Shown: positions 17,179-27,083, counted from the first letter of the stretch. The stretch: DNA of 64,000 nucleotides from Marinobacter sp. LQ44 (GCF_001447155.2 NZ_CP014754.1:682001-746000), one strand, 5' to 3'. Numbers and translations are program-made. The notes: generated by a model not told the origin, from the letters alone.

Positions 17179-19500
17179 TCAATCTTTTCGACTATGGCGG
17201 AGGTTATCGATGATGGATTCCAGCGCCCGGTCAAAAATCAGGCCGTCGTCCAGAAGCGTAATAACGCCGTCCTGCAGCGCCACCGCCAGGTCATCCCGAT
17301 GGTATTCTGCCACCTTGGCGCCGCTGCGGTTGACAAAAATGTACTTGCCGGTTGCCTTGATAAAAGCCGCCAGCTTGCAGCGCACACGAGTATCATCGCG
17401 CACCATCTCGATCCACGAGCCAACCCGCAGCTGATCGGCCCGGGCCAGCCATTCCGCAGCAACAACGGGAGCAGACGGCGCTTCTTTCTCAGCCGCAGGT
17501 GGTTCCGTTGCCGGCTGCGCGTCACTTTGAACGCTTTCCGCCACGACCGGCTCGCTGTCAGACTGCGCAACATCCTCTGGAACATCGGCATTCACCTGAG
17601 GCTCTTCCTGCGCCAGCATCTGCTCCGGCTGATCCAGTTCCTCTGCCGCCGGGGCATGCTCCTCCGGCGCCTTCCCGACATCACTGACCGGTGCCGTTAC
17701 CAGCTTCTGGAAGACATCAACATGGGCCAGTTCCAGGTCGCGAATGGCAGCGTCGGTTGAGAATGGGTCCCAGGAAATTTCCTGCAAAGCACTGCGGAGG
17801 TCCTCAACCACTTCCGGTATTGCCCGAAGCAGCTCAGAGCGGGTTTCATCCGTTACCGGCCTTGGATCCACGCTCCATATCAGGCGCTCGGTCACTGTGC
17901 AGGCGGACTGCCATTGCTCGCTTTCTTCGCCCTGACGCAGTACCACCCACTGCAGATAACGCGTCCAGGGCTCGCTGAGAATCTGCATCACCGCAGCCGG
18001 TATATCACGCCCGGCCGTCTCTTCCTGAATGAGGTTGGTGGCCGCCTGGCTTGCACGTTCCTGACGAGCCCGACCTTCTTCGGCGTCTCGAAGACGCTGC
18101 TCAACCAGCTCACGACGGCGCCGGTCCAGATCCATAAAGTGACCGAAATCCTTGAGCAATTCCTCAAACAATCCGACATTGTCGGTAAACTCGTTCAAGA
18201 CACGATCGACCACTTCTTCGATTTTTTCCCGGAGCGGGTCCCGCATACCCTCGCGCTTTTCGGACCAGCCAATCGCAGACAGCGCCAGCTCATTCAACAG
18301 CTTGCGAACCGGATGACCGCCACGATTGAAGAAATTGCGATCGCTCAGAGCAACCTTCAGGACCGGAATCTGCAAACGCCCGATCAGCGCCTTCATCACC
18401 GGATGCAATTGCCGATCTTCCAGTATGAAATCGAACAGCATCGAGACGAGATTGACAACATCGCCGTCCACTTGACCCAGAGTAGCTTTCTTGCCGCCAG
18501 GCTCCTGCAGGACCGAGACAATCTGCTGGCGCAGTGGCACCACTTCCACCCCGGATACCTGCGTAAGAGAACCTTGCAGATCACTGAGCCGGGCCATCAA
18601 CCCGCCGGTATCGAGTGTCACAACACCCCCAGGCAGACTGCCTGCACCGGGAGATGCCTCCCCCTGATGCAACAGCGCACTCAATTCCGAAAACGTGGGG
18701 AAACTGGCAGTACCGCTCGCCCCGGATTCGACACCCGCCTGTCCTGGCGACAAAGCCGGGGCTCCAGCCTGTGGCGCCGGCCTATTTGCCTGGGGCGACG
18801 AACCGCCGACCGGTGCCCGGCGCATATCTGGCAACACCCCTTCGGCTACCAGAGTTTTATTGGCTTGGTCATACAGGGCTGCAAGCTTATCCACCAGCAG
18901 GCGTTCAAAAAGCTTGAGCACAACCAGCTTGGCACGAATATCGATATCCAGGTCCGAACAGGCCTCAGCAATTCCGCCACAGATAACCTCGGGGCTCAGG
19001 GGCATCTGATCATCAGACATCTGAATCTCGGGCATTAGGTGGCGCACGCGCGCCGCCAGCATCCGGGCCGGCTCCTGGTAACGATTACGCAGCTTGGTCA
19101 CCAGGTTATCAATGGCAACCTGCTGCTCCAGTTCGGAATGGTCTAAAAGGCTCAGGGAGTCCTGGTCGACTTCCTCCAGGGCCGAGCCGGAGCGCAGCGG
19201 CTTGAAGCGCCCAAAGTCATTGAACGCCTGGCTGACATACTGAAGCATCGAGACCGCCATGGATTTGCGGCGCAGCCTTAGCTCCCGCATGGCATCGAAG
19301 TAAGCTGTCTGGTCCTGATTAGAGCCAGCCCGATCCGCAAGGGCAAACAGACTGTCGTCTGCCTGCTCGAAGAACGACCCCAGCACAGATTTCAGAGACT
19401 GACCGGATGCGTCACGTAACCGTATCAAAGCAGGCGGAAGCGAAAACCGGCCCACCGGTTTCTGGCCGGATAAATGGACAACCTTGTTATCGTGCGCCAT
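17179..19500 (-). CDS. DUF1631 family protein
   Basis: This is a large cytoplasmic protein of unknown function, 773 residues from the ATG at 19500 (MAHDNKVVHLSGQKPVG), which has GGAG upstream; an upstream in-frame start would add 25 residues. The body is helical and charged with no catalytic motif I recognise. A low-complexity Pro/Ala/Gly linker lies near residues 235-275. A long acidic Pro/Glu/Ala linker (about 625-680) precedes a small C-terminal beta-rich domain (WLARADQLRVGSWIEMV, FVNRSGAKVAEY) that resembles PilZ-like modules in this family. The block DUF1631-ampD-ampE-receptor beside nadC matches an order I recall from P. aeruginosa. Confidence 0.85.
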   Translation of the reverse strand: MAHDNKVVHLSGQKPVGRFSLPPALIRLRDASGQSLKSVLGSFFEQADDSLFALADRAGSNQDQTAYFDAMRELRLRRKSMAVSMLQYVSQAFNDFGRFKPLRSGSALEEVDQDSLSLLDHSELEQQVAIDNLVTKLRNRYQEPARMLAARVRHLMPEIQMSDDQMPLSPEVICGGIAEACSDLDIDIRAKLVVLKLFERLLVDKLAALYDQANKTLVAEGVLPDMRRAPVGGSSPQANRPAPQAGAPALSPGQAGVESGASGTASFPTFSELSALLHQGEASPGAGSLPGGVVTLDTGGLMARLSDLQGSLTQVSGVEVVPLRQQIVSVLQEPGGKKATLGQVDGDVVNLVSMLFDFILEDRQLHPVMKALIGRLQIPVLKVALSDRNFFNRGGHPVRKLLNELALSAIGWSEKREGMRDPLREKIEEVVDRVLNEFTDNVGLFEELLKDFGHFMDLDRRRRELVEQRLRDAEEGRARQERASQAATNLIQEETAGRDIPAAVMQILSEPWTRYLQWVVLRQGEESEQWQSACTVTERLIWSVDPRPVTDETRSELLRAIPEVVEDLRSALQEISWDPFSTDAAIRDLELAHVDVFQKLVTAPVSDVGKAPEEHAPAAEELDQPEQMLAQEEPQVNADVPEDVAQSDSEPVVAESVQSDAQPATEPPAAEKEAPSAPVVAAEWLARADQLRVGSWIEMVRDDTRVRCKLAAFIKATGKYIFVNRSGAKVAEYHRDDLAVALQDGVITLLDDGLIFDRALESIIDNLRHSRKD

Positions 19501-19724
19501 GGAGATGCTCCGGTGTTGATCGGCAATATCGCTGGGAATTTCGACTAATGCCATGATACGGCCGATCATCGTCACCTTGTGTCAGAATTTGTCACCTTTT
19601 GTGTAACAACGACCTGCGTCACATTTTAGCAGTTATTGGCCAGGGCATTTTGCGAAACGGCAGGCTGGCAGTAGAATTGCCGGGCTCGCAGATTTCAACT
19701 CATCCAGACCGCCGGAAACCCGAC

Positions 19725-20564
19725 ATGATTTCCCCTGAACTGCTCCGCCAGGCCCGAATTGAATCCGTTGCCCAAAGCCTTCGCGAGGACATTGGTGATG
19801 GCGACATTACCGCCATGCTGATTCCGGCGGATAAAACCGCAACCGGCCGGGTGATCACTCGCGAACCGGCACGCCTGTCAGGGCGCGCCTGGGTTGAAGA
19901 GGTGTTCCGTCAGGTGGACCCGGCAGTGGAACTGACCTGGTTTTTCAAAGACGGCGATGATCTGGCGGCCGATGACGTTATCTTCCGGATGGCTGGCCCA
20001 GCCCGATCACTCCTGACCGCAGAGCGAGCCGCCCTTAACTGGCTACAAACGCTGTCTGGCGTTGCCACCACCTGCGCGGCCTATGCAGCGAAGGTCGCCC
20101 ACACCCGTGTGCGATTGCTGGATACCCGGAAAACCCTGCCAGGCATGCGGCTAGCGCAAAAATACGCGGTCACCTGCGGCGACTGCGACAATCACCGCCT
20201 GGGCCTGTGGGATGCCTTTCTGATCAAGGAAAACCACATTGCCGCCTGCGGCTCGATTGCCAGCGCCATCAGTGAAGCCCGGCGCATTGCACCGGGCCGC
20301 CCGGTGGAAGTGGAAACGGAATCGATGGACGAACTGAATCAGGCCCTGAGCGCAGGGGCAGACATCATCATGCTGGATGAATTCTCGCTCGACGACATGG
20401 CTGAAGCCGTGCGCATTACTGCCGACAACGCAAAGCTGGAGGCCTCAGGCGGTATCAATGCCCAGACATTGGTACCGGTGGCGGAAACCGGGGTGGATTA
20501 CATCTCCATCGGCGCCCTGACCAAAGACGTCAGGGCCATCGACCTCTCCATGCGGCTGGATTGA
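19725..20564 (+). CDS. nadC: Nicotinate-nucleotide pyrophosphorylase (carboxylating)
   Basis: This enzyme converts quinolinate and PRPP to nicotinate mononucleotide in de novo NAD synthesis. It has 279 residues from the ATG at 19725 ([20 protein letters not shown]). Family motifs seen are [10 protein letters not shown], the [20 protein letters not shown] substrate-binding segment, [16 protein letters not shown], and the barrel strands [19 protein letters not shown] and LEASGGI. It diverges from the DUF1631 gene, with a 224-bp gap between their starts. It converges with yqcC with only 21 bp between stops and no clear terminator. Confidence 0.96.
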   Translation: MISPELLRQARIESVAQSLREDIGDGDITAMLIPADKTATGRVITREPARLSGRAWVEEVFRQVDPAVELTWFFKDGDDLAADDVIFRMAGPARSLLTAERAALNWLQTLSGVATTCAAYAAKVAHTRVRLLDTRKTLPGMRLAQKYAVTCGDCDNHRLGLWDAFLIKENHIAACGSIASAISEARRIAPGRPVEVETESMDELNQALSAGADIIMLDEFSLDDMAEAVRITADNAKLEASGGINAQTLVPVAETGVDYISIGALTKDVRAIDLSMRLD

Positions 20565-20585
20565 CCCCACCGCCTGGAGCCGAAT

Positions 20586-20921
20586 TCAGCTACCAGACAA
20601 CAACCGGTCCATTTCTTCGAGGGCCAGGATCAGACCCTGGCCAGACTGTGCCCGCCCCCGAAAATGCTCTTCCGCCATGGGCGCAATGCCAGACACTGAG
20701 GGTAACGGCTGCCCCGCCTCCACCAGCGCTTTCATTTTCTGCAAGAAGACAAATTGAAGCCACTGAGTGAACTCCATAGTGTCCAGGCAGAACGGCTGAG
20801 TGCTTCGGAACGCATGCTCCGGCGGTGGGTTCACCTCCCAAACGTCCAGCCGCCGAAGCTCAATCTCGATTCTCAGCAGGCTGTCGGTTACCAGGCCCAC
20901 TTGGTGCGCTCGATTACTCAT
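20586..20921 (-). CDS. yqcC: YqcC family protein
   Basis: This is a small protein of the YqcC family (DUF446), often encoded near the tRNA pseudouridine synthase truC in other gammaproteobacteria; its function is not established. From the ATG at 20921 it has 111 residues, with AGGTG upstream. The conserved helical core includes LRIEIELRRLDVWEVNPPP and the motif TMEFTQWLQFVFLQKM. An upstream start would run into the parA 3' end and was rejected. It begins 10 nt after parA and is probably co-transcribed with it. Confidence 0.82.
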   Translation of the reverse strand: MSNRAHQVGLVTDSLLRIEIELRRLDVWEVNPPPEHAFRSTQPFCLDTMEFTQWLQFVFLQKMKALVEAGQPLPSVSGIAPMAEEHFRGRAQSGQGLILALEEMDRLLSGS

Positions 20922-20931
20922 GGTCACCTGA

Positions 20932-21729
20932 TCAATCGGCCAAGGGCTCAAGTTCAACCGACTCACCATGCAATACCCGATACAGATCTTCAAACTGTCG
21001 GGTTAACGCGTGCTTCGGCGCCAAATGAATCAACGGTTGCCGGCTTTGATGGGATTCTTTCATTTTCACCGAGCTGGATAGCCGCACTGGCAACACTGGC
21101 AGCCCCTCTTCCATGAGCTCTTTCACCAACTGCTTGGGCAGACTGGCACGCGGCTGGAACTGGTTGGCGATGATGCCCTCCACTACCAGCTCCTGGTTGT
21201 GATCTTCCTGCAGCTCTTTGATTTCATGCAGAATGTTGTACAGCGCCTGGCGGGAGAAATCATCACAGTCGAAAGGAATCAAACACCGCTGAGCGGCAAT
21301 CAAAGCCGAACGAGTGTAAAAATTCAGGGCAGGCGCGGTATCGATATAGATCTCGTCGAACGAATCGTTGAGTTTTTTCAGGAATTCACGGAGCTTATAG
21401 ATCTTGTGCTTGGCTTCGAGTTTGCGCTCCAGAAAATCCAGCTCCGGGCTGGACGGCAGAACGAACAGATTGTTGAAAGATGAGGCATGCACAAACTCAT
21501 CCGGGCGGCGGGTGAACATACTGAAGGCAACGGTCTGCTCCAGAAGATCCGCGGCGGTGTCTTTGAGTTCAGACGCCGGCTTACCCAGCAGGTAATGCGT
21601 TGAGTTACCTTGCGGGTCCAGATCCACCACCAGGGTGCGCTTGCCCCGGGCCGCGCTGATCGCCGCCAGGTTACAGGTAATGCTGGACTTACCCACACCA
21701 CCTTTTTGATTGAATACAACCCGTCTCAT
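20932..21729 (-). CDS. ParA family ATPase (orphan, no ParB nearby)
   Basis: This is a deviant-Walker ATPase of the ParA/MinD superfamily, 265 residues. The P-loop KGGVGKSSITCNLA begins near residue 9. LVVDLDPQGNSTHYLLG (switch I and Walker A' Asp) and IYIDTAPALNFYTRSAL (Walker B region) follow. Short ParA proteins of this kind position chromosomes, plasmids or large protein complexes. No ParB, parS-like repeat or cargo gene is adjacent; its neighbours are hda upstream and yqcC downstream. The main chromosomal parAB normally lies near oriC with gidAB, so this is probably a second ParA with an unknown cargo (inference). Confidence 0.9.
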   Translation of the reverse strand: MRRVVFNQKGGVGKSSITCNLAAISAARGKRTLVVDLDPQGNSTHYLLGKPASELKDTAADLLEQTVAFSMFTRRPDEFVHASSFNNLFVLPSSPELDFLERKLEAKHKIYKLREFLKKLNDSFDEIYIDTAPALNFYTRSALIAAQRCLIPFDCDDFSRQALYNILHEIKELQEDHNQELVVEGIIANQFQPRASLPKQLVKELMEEGLPVLPVRLSSSVKMKESHQSRQPLIHLAPKHALTRQFEDLYRVLHGESVELEPLAD

Positions 21730-21768
21730 GTCGTCTCTCCAATGGCCTTTATCGTTATAAATCCGTCA

Positions 21769-22467
21769 CTACCACCCCATTACCGACTTCACAAACGGAA
21801 TGGTTAATCTCCGCTGCGCCTGCAGGGAGTTCTCATCCAGTGTGTCCAGAATCCCAAGCAGTTGACCAAGGCGGCGCGGAGCCCGGCGCATAATAAAACC
21901 GGCCACATCATCGCTCATCACCAGACCACGCTGCTCGGCCCTGGCCATCAAAATTCTTGATCGGTCTTCGTCCCGGTAAACCCCAAGCTGAACCAGTAAG
22001 CCGTGTGCAAGCCGGGAACCAAGATCAGCCAATCCGAACGGCAACGCCGCCGGCACCTCCGACAGAGTCACCATCAACAGACCCTGGCGGTCCAGAATCC
22101 GGTTGTACAGATGGAAAACGGCTTCCTCCCAGTGAGCATCACCCGCTATCAGGTCAAGGTCATCCAGGCAAACCACGTCATGCCCTTCCAATCCCGCAAG
22201 CGCCTCCGGCCCAAACGGCATCAACTCACCGATACTGATGCAAACGGCACTCTGGCCCCGCTGCTCGGCAAAATGACAAACCGCTTGCAACAGATGACTT
22301 TTACCAGTGTCGGAGTCACCGCAAATCACCACAACAGGTGCTCCGGCCGGTTGCGTGCAAACTGCCTCCAAACGAAGCGCCGCGTCATGATTGCGGTCGC
22401 CATGGAAGTTATCAAACCGGGCGTCGTCACGGAGCTTCACCCCGAGAACCATCTGTGACGTGGTCAT
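21769..22467 (-). CDS. hda: DnaA regulatory inactivator Hda
   Basis: Hda is an AAA+ protein that, with the DNA-loaded sliding clamp, stimulates hydrolysis of DnaA-bound ATP and prevents over-initiation. It has 232 residues. The clamp-binding N-terminus (SQMVLGVKLRDDARFDNF) is followed by Walker A GDSDTGKS at about 50-57 and Walker B VVCLDDLDLI. Box VII and sensor regions (LGSRLAHGLLVQL, RAPRRLGQLLGILDTLD) follow. Length and lack of a DNA-binding domain IV distinguish it from DnaA. The start overlaps the upstream phosphatidyltransferase stop (ATGA). Confidence 0.93.
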   Translation of the reverse strand: MTTSQMVLGVKLRDDARFDNFHGDRNHDAALRLEAVCTQPAGAPVVVICGDSDTGKSHLLQAVCHFAEQRGQSAVCISIGELMPFGPEALAGLEGHDVVCLDDLDLIAGDAHWEEAVFHLYNRILDRQGLLMVTLSEVPAALPFGLADLGSRLAHGLLVQLGVYRDEDRSRILMARAEQRGLVMSDDVAGFIMRRAPRRLGQLLGILDTLDENSLQAQRRLTIPFVKSVMGW

Positions 22468-23024
22468 GAGCGTTTGGCTCTCCAGGCGCGCGCACCCCAA
22501 ATCAGAATGTAATGGCAGCCGCTGAATATCGCCGAAATGGCCACGAGCAATAGACCGACCTCCATCACCCAGGCTTGCATTGGCAGATCAGCCATCAGGA
22601 TGATAATGGCCAACGCCACGAGAATCTGGATAAAGGTATTGATTTTGCCTGGAATGCTCGGCTCCATCTCGAAACGGCCAACACCATAGTGATACATCAA
22701 CGCACCGCAAACAATGACCAGATCGCGGCCCAGCACCAGTGCGAATAGCCAAAGCGGAATGATACCGGTGATGGTCAACATCAGGTAAGCAGTGATCAGC
22801 AATGCCTTGTCAGCCAGCGGATCGGCAATGGCGCCAAGCCGGGAACGCCAGTTAAACTGCCGGGCCAGAAAGCCATCCATAGCATCAGTTGCGGCGGCAA
22901 GAAAGAAAATCAACAACGCCTGGCGATAGTTTCCTTCCAGCAATGCCCACGCGAACGGAACAATCAACAATATCCGCAGGAATGTCAGGGCATTGGGAAT
23001 CCATCGCCAACGCTGCAAAGTCAC
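22464..23024 (-). CDS. CDP-alcohol phosphatidyltransferase family protein
   Basis: This is an integral membrane enzyme of phospholipid head-group synthesis. The full family motif D-x2-D-G-x2-A-R-x8-G-x3-D-x3-D is present in DAMDGFLARQFNWRSR and GAIADPLADK. The protein has 186 residues and about five to six hydrophobic segments, close to PgsA (phosphatidylglycerophosphate synthase, 182 residues in E. coli). A PgsA role is plausible, but a second paralogue elsewhere may be the main enzyme, so I give no symbol. It lies between the DUF2066 gene (20 nt) and hda (ATGA overlap). Confidence 0.88.
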   Translation of the reverse strand: MTLQRWRWIPNALTFLRILLIVPFAWALLEGNYRQALLIFFLAAATDAMDGFLARQFNWRSRLGAIADPLADKALLITAYLMLTITGIIPLWLFALVLGRDLVIVCGALMYHYGVGRFEMEPSIPGKINTFIQILVALAIIILMADLPMQAWVMEVGLLLVAISAIFSGCHYILIWGARAWRAKRS

Positions 23025-23044
23025 GCGCAGACCTCCGCCGTCGC

Positions 23045-24346
23045 CTAGTTGCCGCCACCACGGACAACCGGAGCCGGCTGCCAGCGGTAGTAAAGCACCT
23101 GGTACAGGGATTCGAACGCCTGCTCGGCATCCTGTTCGTCGCCGTCATCGAGCGGCTGATACACGAACATGGCGCCCTCCGGGGACTGGTCGCCGGCCTC
23201 GCCCGGCTCCTCAGCACCGTTCGGTTCGGCAACTGGCGCTGCTGCGGTCGCACTAAGCGGTGCAGGTACGGTTTCCTCTGGCTGCCCGTCCATGACCACG
23301 AAGCGGGGATCAAGCGCAATGTACTCTTTCAGCTGGTCCAGTTCGCCTGTAAAGGTCACCTGAACGGTCATACGCTCGTTACGCACTCGGGAGGCGCCGA
23401 CAGACACCACTGGCGTAAAGCTGTTCAGAGCCTTTCCAACATTGCCGTAGTCGGCAAGGGAATTAACTCCCTCCAGCACGATATCCACTCGCGGCGCCTC
23501 ACTTACCTCGCCGGCAGCGACCGCGTAGCGGCTGGCATAGGCATCGGCCCAGCGGCCAACAGCACGCCGTGCGAGTTCTTCCGGGTCTGCTGCGGTCACC
23601 GATTGTTCCGAGGCATCCATGCTCATACCGTCAAACACCCAGCCCGCTCGCCATTGACCACCAGAGCGACTGACACGCATGAGTGCCAGGGCATCGTGAG
23701 ACAGGTCCGACGATGCTTCCTTAATGCGGCCCACAAACTGGCCCCAGAGATCCGACAGCAGCGCCCGGTCTCCCTGGACACTCTGCGGCGGAAAGGCCAG
23801 GGGTAAGCCACGCTCTTCCGCTGCCGCCAGGAACGCCCTGCGCCACTCAGCAACGGTGCTGTCGCCGCGTTCACCGTCATCCGCTGCTGCAGTCAGCAGC
23901 TTGCGTTCACCACGATCTTCGATCGCAGCCCAAACCAGTGTTAGCGGGCGATTCGCGCCCCAGACCGGGGCATTGATCGACGCCAGGGCGCGATTGACGC
24001 CAACCGCCCCGAAGCTCATCTGCAACCTGGAATCCCCCCCCTCTCGACGCACCTGGTAGGCCAGCAGCAGGGACTCCGCATTCTTAAGCAAATCGTCTAC
24101 GCCCTCACGCTGCAGCACGTCCCGACTACCAGAAACCCTGACCATTACGCGCCGGAGCCCCTCAGCGTAACCTGCCTTGAGATCATTCGAGCCGGTTCCG
24201 TCTACCGCCACCTCAACGTTATACAATCCCGACACCGTGACTGCCGACGCAGTCCCGGCCCACAGCATTGACAATGCTCCGGCCAATACCAGCCAAAGAG
24301 CCATTGCCCGGAAAGTCCGAACGTCATTTTTTTCCGTTCCAGTCAT
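23045..24346 (-). CDS. DUF2066 domain exported protein
   Basis: This is an uncharacterised protein of the DUF2066 family, 433 residues from the ATG at 24346. It begins with a signal peptide (hydrophobic AMALWLVLAGALSMLWAG, likely cleaved at ASA), so it is probably periplasmic. The conserved N-terminal block (VEVAVDGTGSNDLKAGYAEG, RRVMVRVSGSRDV) is visible. The C-terminus is acidic and proline-rich before a short tail. It heads the DUF2066-pgsA-like-hda-parA-yqcC run and is divergent from purM. Its conserved place next to purM and hda is known from Pseudomonas, but no role is established. Confidence 0.85.
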   Translation of the reverse strand: MTGTEKNDVRTFRAMALWLVLAGALSMLWAGTASAVTVSGLYNVEVAVDGTGSNDLKAGYAEGLRRVMVRVSGSRDVLQREGVDDLLKNAESLLLAYQVRREGGDSRLQMSFGAVGVNRALASINAPVWGANRPLTLVWAAIEDRGERKLLTAAADDGERGDSTVAEWRRAFLAAAEERGLPLAFPPQSVQGDRALLSDLWGQFVGRIKEASSDLSHDALALMRVSRSGGQWRAGWVFDGMSMDASEQSVTAADPEELARRAVGRWADAYASRYAVAAGEVSEAPRVDIVLEGVNSLADYGNVGKALNSFTPVVSVGASRVRNERMTVQVTFTGELDQLKEYIALDPRFVVMDGQPEETVPAPLSATAAAPVAEPNGAEEPGEAGDQSPEGAMFVYQPLDDGDEQDAEQAFESLYQVLYYRWQPAPVVRGGGN

Positions 24347-24472
24347 GTAACACCCTGCCGTTCCCATGATTGGCGCACAGGATACACCATCACCACAAAC
24401 GAGAGTAGCAAGGCCCCGTTGCAGGTTGGCAATGATGTACCCTGAATATTTGCACGCTTTACCGAATTCCGG

Positions 24473-24501
24473 TTGGAGCGCCCGTGCGCACCTGTTAAAA
24501 T
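24473..24501 (+). promoter_or_regulatory. Probable sigma-70 promoter of purMN
   Basis: TTGGAG (24473-24478), a 17-nt spacer and TAAAAT (24496-24501) match the -35 and -10 consensus well. Transcription would start about 30 nt before the purM ATG. I see no convincing PurR operator. Confidence 0.6.
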
Positions 24502-24537
24502 CCGCCGCCTGACCCACAGGCCAACGGTTACATTTCC

Positions 24538-25602
24538 ATGAGCGAACAGAAGCCTTCCCTCACCTATCGCGATGCCGGCGTTGATATCGACGCAGGTAAC
24601 GATCTGGTCAACCGCATCAAGAACACGGCAGCCCGTACCCGCCGCCCTGAAGTCCTCGGCGGGCTTGGCGGCTTCGGCGCCATGGTTTCCATCCCGGCCG
24701 GTTACCGGGAGCCGGTGCTGGTCTCGGGCACCGATGGCGTTGGCACCAAACTGCGCCTGGCCATGCAACTTGAAAAGCATGACAGCATCGGTATTGATCT
24801 GGTCGCCATGTGCGTGAACGATCTGATCGTGGGCGGCGCAGAGCCCCTGTTTTTCCTGGATTACTACGCTACCGGCAAGCTGAACGTGGACATTGCCGCC
24901 CAGGTCGTGGACGGCATCGGCAAGGGCTGCGAGTTGTCCGGCTGTGCACTGGTGGGTGGCGAAACCGCCGAAATGCCCGGTATGTACGAAGGCGAAGACT
25001 ATGATCTGGCCGGTTTCTGCGTCGGCATTGTCGAGCGCAGTGAAGTCATCGATGGCAGTCGCACCCAGCCGGGTGATGTGATGCTGGCCCTGGGCTCCTC
25101 CGGCCCCCACTCCAACGGCTACTCACTGATTCGCAAGATTATCGAAGTCAGCGGTGCCGACCTGAGCCAGCCAATGGGTGACACCACCCTGGCTGACGCA
25201 CTGATGGCGCCCACCCGCATTTACGTGAAGAACATACTGCAACTGATTCGTGAAGTGGACGTGCGGGCACTGTCTCACATCACCGGCGGCGGCCTGCCGG
25301 AGAATATCCCCAGGGTGCTGCCGGCTGGCACAGTTGCCGCCATCGACACCCAGAGCTGGGAACTGCCACCGGTGTTTCAGTGGCTGCAAAACTCAGGCGG
25401 TGTTGCCTGCGAGGAAATGTACCGCACCTTTAACTGCGGTATTGGCATGATTATCTGCGTTCCTGCCGAACAGAAAGAGCTGGCCATGGATGCCCTCAAC
25501 GCCATGGGCGAGCATGTATGGCAGGTAGGTGTCATTGAGGCAGCCGGCGCAGCCGATGATGAGCCGAAAGTGCGCTACGCACCGGGGTTACTCACGGCAT
25601 GA
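24538..25602 (+). CDS. purM: Phosphoribosylformylglycinamidine cyclo-ligase
   Basis: PurM is AIR synthetase, the ATP-dependent ring closure in purine synthesis. It has 354 residues. Family motifs include [17 protein letters not shown], the glycine-rich [48 protein letters not shown] (metal and ATP binding), [11 protein letters not shown] and [16 protein letters not shown]. It is first in a purM-purN operon; its TGA overlaps the purN ATG (ATGA), a standard coupling. Confidence 0.98.
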   Translation: MSEQKPSLTYRDAGVDIDAGNDLVNRIKNTAARTRRPEVLGGLGGFGAMVSIPAGYREPVLVSGTDGVGTKLRLAMQLEKHDSIGIDLVAMCVNDLIVGGAEPLFFLDYYATGKLNVDIAAQVVDGIGKGCELSGCALVGGETAEMPGMYEGEDYDLAGFCVGIVERSEVIDGSRTQPGDVMLALGSSGPHSNGYSLIRKIIEVSGADLSQPMGDTTLADALMAPTRIYVKNILQLIREVDVRALSHITGGGLPENIPRVLPAGTVAAIDTQSWELPPVFQWLQNSGGVACEEMYRTFNCGIGMIICVPAEQKELAMDALNAMGEHVWQVGVIEAAGAADDEPKVRYAPGLLTA

Positions 25603-26261
25603 AGGCTGATCCCGCGCCACTCCCAACCATCCTGGTATTGGCTTCCGGCAGCGGCACCAACCTGCAGGCATTGATTGACGCCTCGCGGGAAAGGGACTTC
25701 CCGGGCGACATTGTCGCTGTAGGCTGCAACAAACCGGGAGCCTTCGCCCTCGAGCGGGCAGCCCAGGCCAACATAAAAACCTTTGTGATCAATCACAAAG
25801 ACTATGGCAGCCGGGAAGAATTCGATGGCGCCCTGATGGCCGAAATCCGCCGCCATAACCCGGACCTGATCGTGCTGGCAGGCTTTATGCGGATTCTGAC
25901 CGAAGACTTCGTTCGTGCCTTCCGCGGCAAGATGCTGAACATTCATCCTTCCCTGCTGCCCGCCTACACGGGCTTGAACACGCATCAGAGAGTGCTGGAA
26001 GCCGGCGACAAGGTGCATGGTGTATCCATCCACTTCGTGACCGAAGAACTGGATGGCGGGCCGGTGATCGCCCAAGCCGAGGTAGCCGTTCAGGACGGCG
26101 ACACGCCTGAATCACTGGCCGAGCGGGTGCAGCAACAGGAGCACGTGTTATACCCGATCGTGGTTCGCTGGTTTTGCGAAGGCCGGATTCAACTGGCAAG
26201 TGACGGCGTGCTGTTTGATGGCGAACCCCTGTCACAACCCATGAGGTTACCCGCGAGCTGA
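25599..26261 (+). CDS. purN: Phosphoribosylglycinamide formyltransferase
   Basis: PurN is a folate-dependent GAR transformylase, the third step of purine synthesis. It has 220 residues. The N-terminal [17 protein letters not shown] binds the phosphate of GAR. The catalytic region [20 protein letters not shown] (Asn-x-His) and [20 protein letters not shown] are typical of the family. It is translationally coupled to purM by a 4-nt overlap. Confidence 0.97.
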   Translation: MKADPAPLPTILVLASGSGTNLQALIDASRERDFPGDIVAVGCNKPGAFALERAAQANIKTFVINHKDYGSREEFDGALMAEIRRHNPDLIVLAGFMRILTEDFVRAFRGKMLNIHPSLLPAYTGLNTHQRVLEAGDKVHGVSIHFVTEELDGGPVIAQAEVAVQDGDTPESLAERVQQQEHVLYPIVVRWFCEGRIQLASDGVLFDGEPLSQPMRLPAS

Positions 26262-26333
26262 ACAGATTGTCATCTCCCTCGGGCTTCTGGGAAGCTACAC
26301 TGTCGCAAACACCTACAGTGAAAGAGGCTCCGG

Positions 26334-27083
26334 ATGAAGACACTCAGAGCATCCTTGCGCATCGTTACCTGGTTGGCCGGACTCTGGTTCGGCCTGGTCT
26401 CGGTAACGGTTGCCGCCGCCGATACTCAAGACACAACCCCAGCCCTTTTCCCTCACGAGGCCACCTACTCTGCGTCCATGTCAAAAGGCATCAGCCTCAG
26501 TGGTGCTGGCACGCGCAGCCTGACCGATCAGGGTAATAATGTCTGGCTGTATCGCACACAGGTGAGATCGTTCATCGCTGACATCGACGAATCGGTGGTC
26601 TTGCTCTGGGAAGACGACCGCGTGGTTCCGCTGCGTTACCGCTACAGCCTGAAAGGCCTGATGATTCGTAACCGGGAGCAGTCCATAGATTTTGACTGGC
26701 AGGCTGGTATTGCCAAAGGTAAATACCGCGGCAAAGCCTTTGAGCTGGAACTCAAGGACGGAGCGCTGGACCCACTGGGCTTTCAGCTGCAAATGCACCA
26801 GGATCTGAAAGCCGGCAAACGGGACCTGACCTACAACATCATTGATAAGGGCCGCTATAACGAGGATCGTTTTGCGGTGGTAGACGACGACAGCACCATC
26901 AATACCAATGGCCAGACAACACAAACCCTGAAGGTGGAAAAAGTGCGTGGCGAGGATTCCAAGCGCCAGACCTTGATGTGGATAGATCCAAACCAGGGCC
27001 ACCTGCTGCTCAGGCTACTGCAGATAGAGCCGGATGGCAGCGAGTACGAGCTAAAATTGAAAGACGCAACCATTCGCGACTGA
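26334..27083 (+). CDS. DUF3108 domain exported protein
   Basis: This is an uncharacterised 249-residue protein with a signal peptide (hydrophobic core WLAGLWFGLVSVTVAAA, cleavage likely near ADT), so it is predicted to be periplasmic or outer-membrane associated. The mature part is beta-rich (ATYSASMSKGISLSGAGTRS, VPLRYRYSLKG, DLTYNIIDKGRYNEDRF), which fits DUF3108. It lies 72 nt after purN on the same strand and may share its transcript. It converges with avtA. The same neighbour of purN exists in Pseudomonas, by memory. Confidence 0.82.
   Translation: MKTLRASLRIVTWLAGLWFGLVSVTVAAADTQDTTPALFPHEATYSASMSKGISLSGAGTRSLTDQGNNVWLYRTQVRSFIADIDESVVLLWEDDRVVPLRYRYSLKGLMIRNREQSIDFDWQAGIAKGKYRGKAFELELKDGALDPLGFQLQMHQDLKAGKRDLTYNIIDKGRYNEDRFAVVDDDSTINTNGQTTQTLKVEKVRGEDSKRQTLMWIDPNQGHLLLRLLQIEPDGSEYELKLKDATIRD

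Noticed and set aside
23045..24517. DUF2066 frame extended to 24517
   Set aside because: The extension precedes the signal peptide, covers the purM promoter region and has no family match; the ATG at 24346 gives a proper export signal.
25470..25500. GGCCATGGATGCC-like sequence in purM as a fifth repeat copy
   Set aside because: It is coding sequence without arms or the second hairpin; the match is a short chance similarity.
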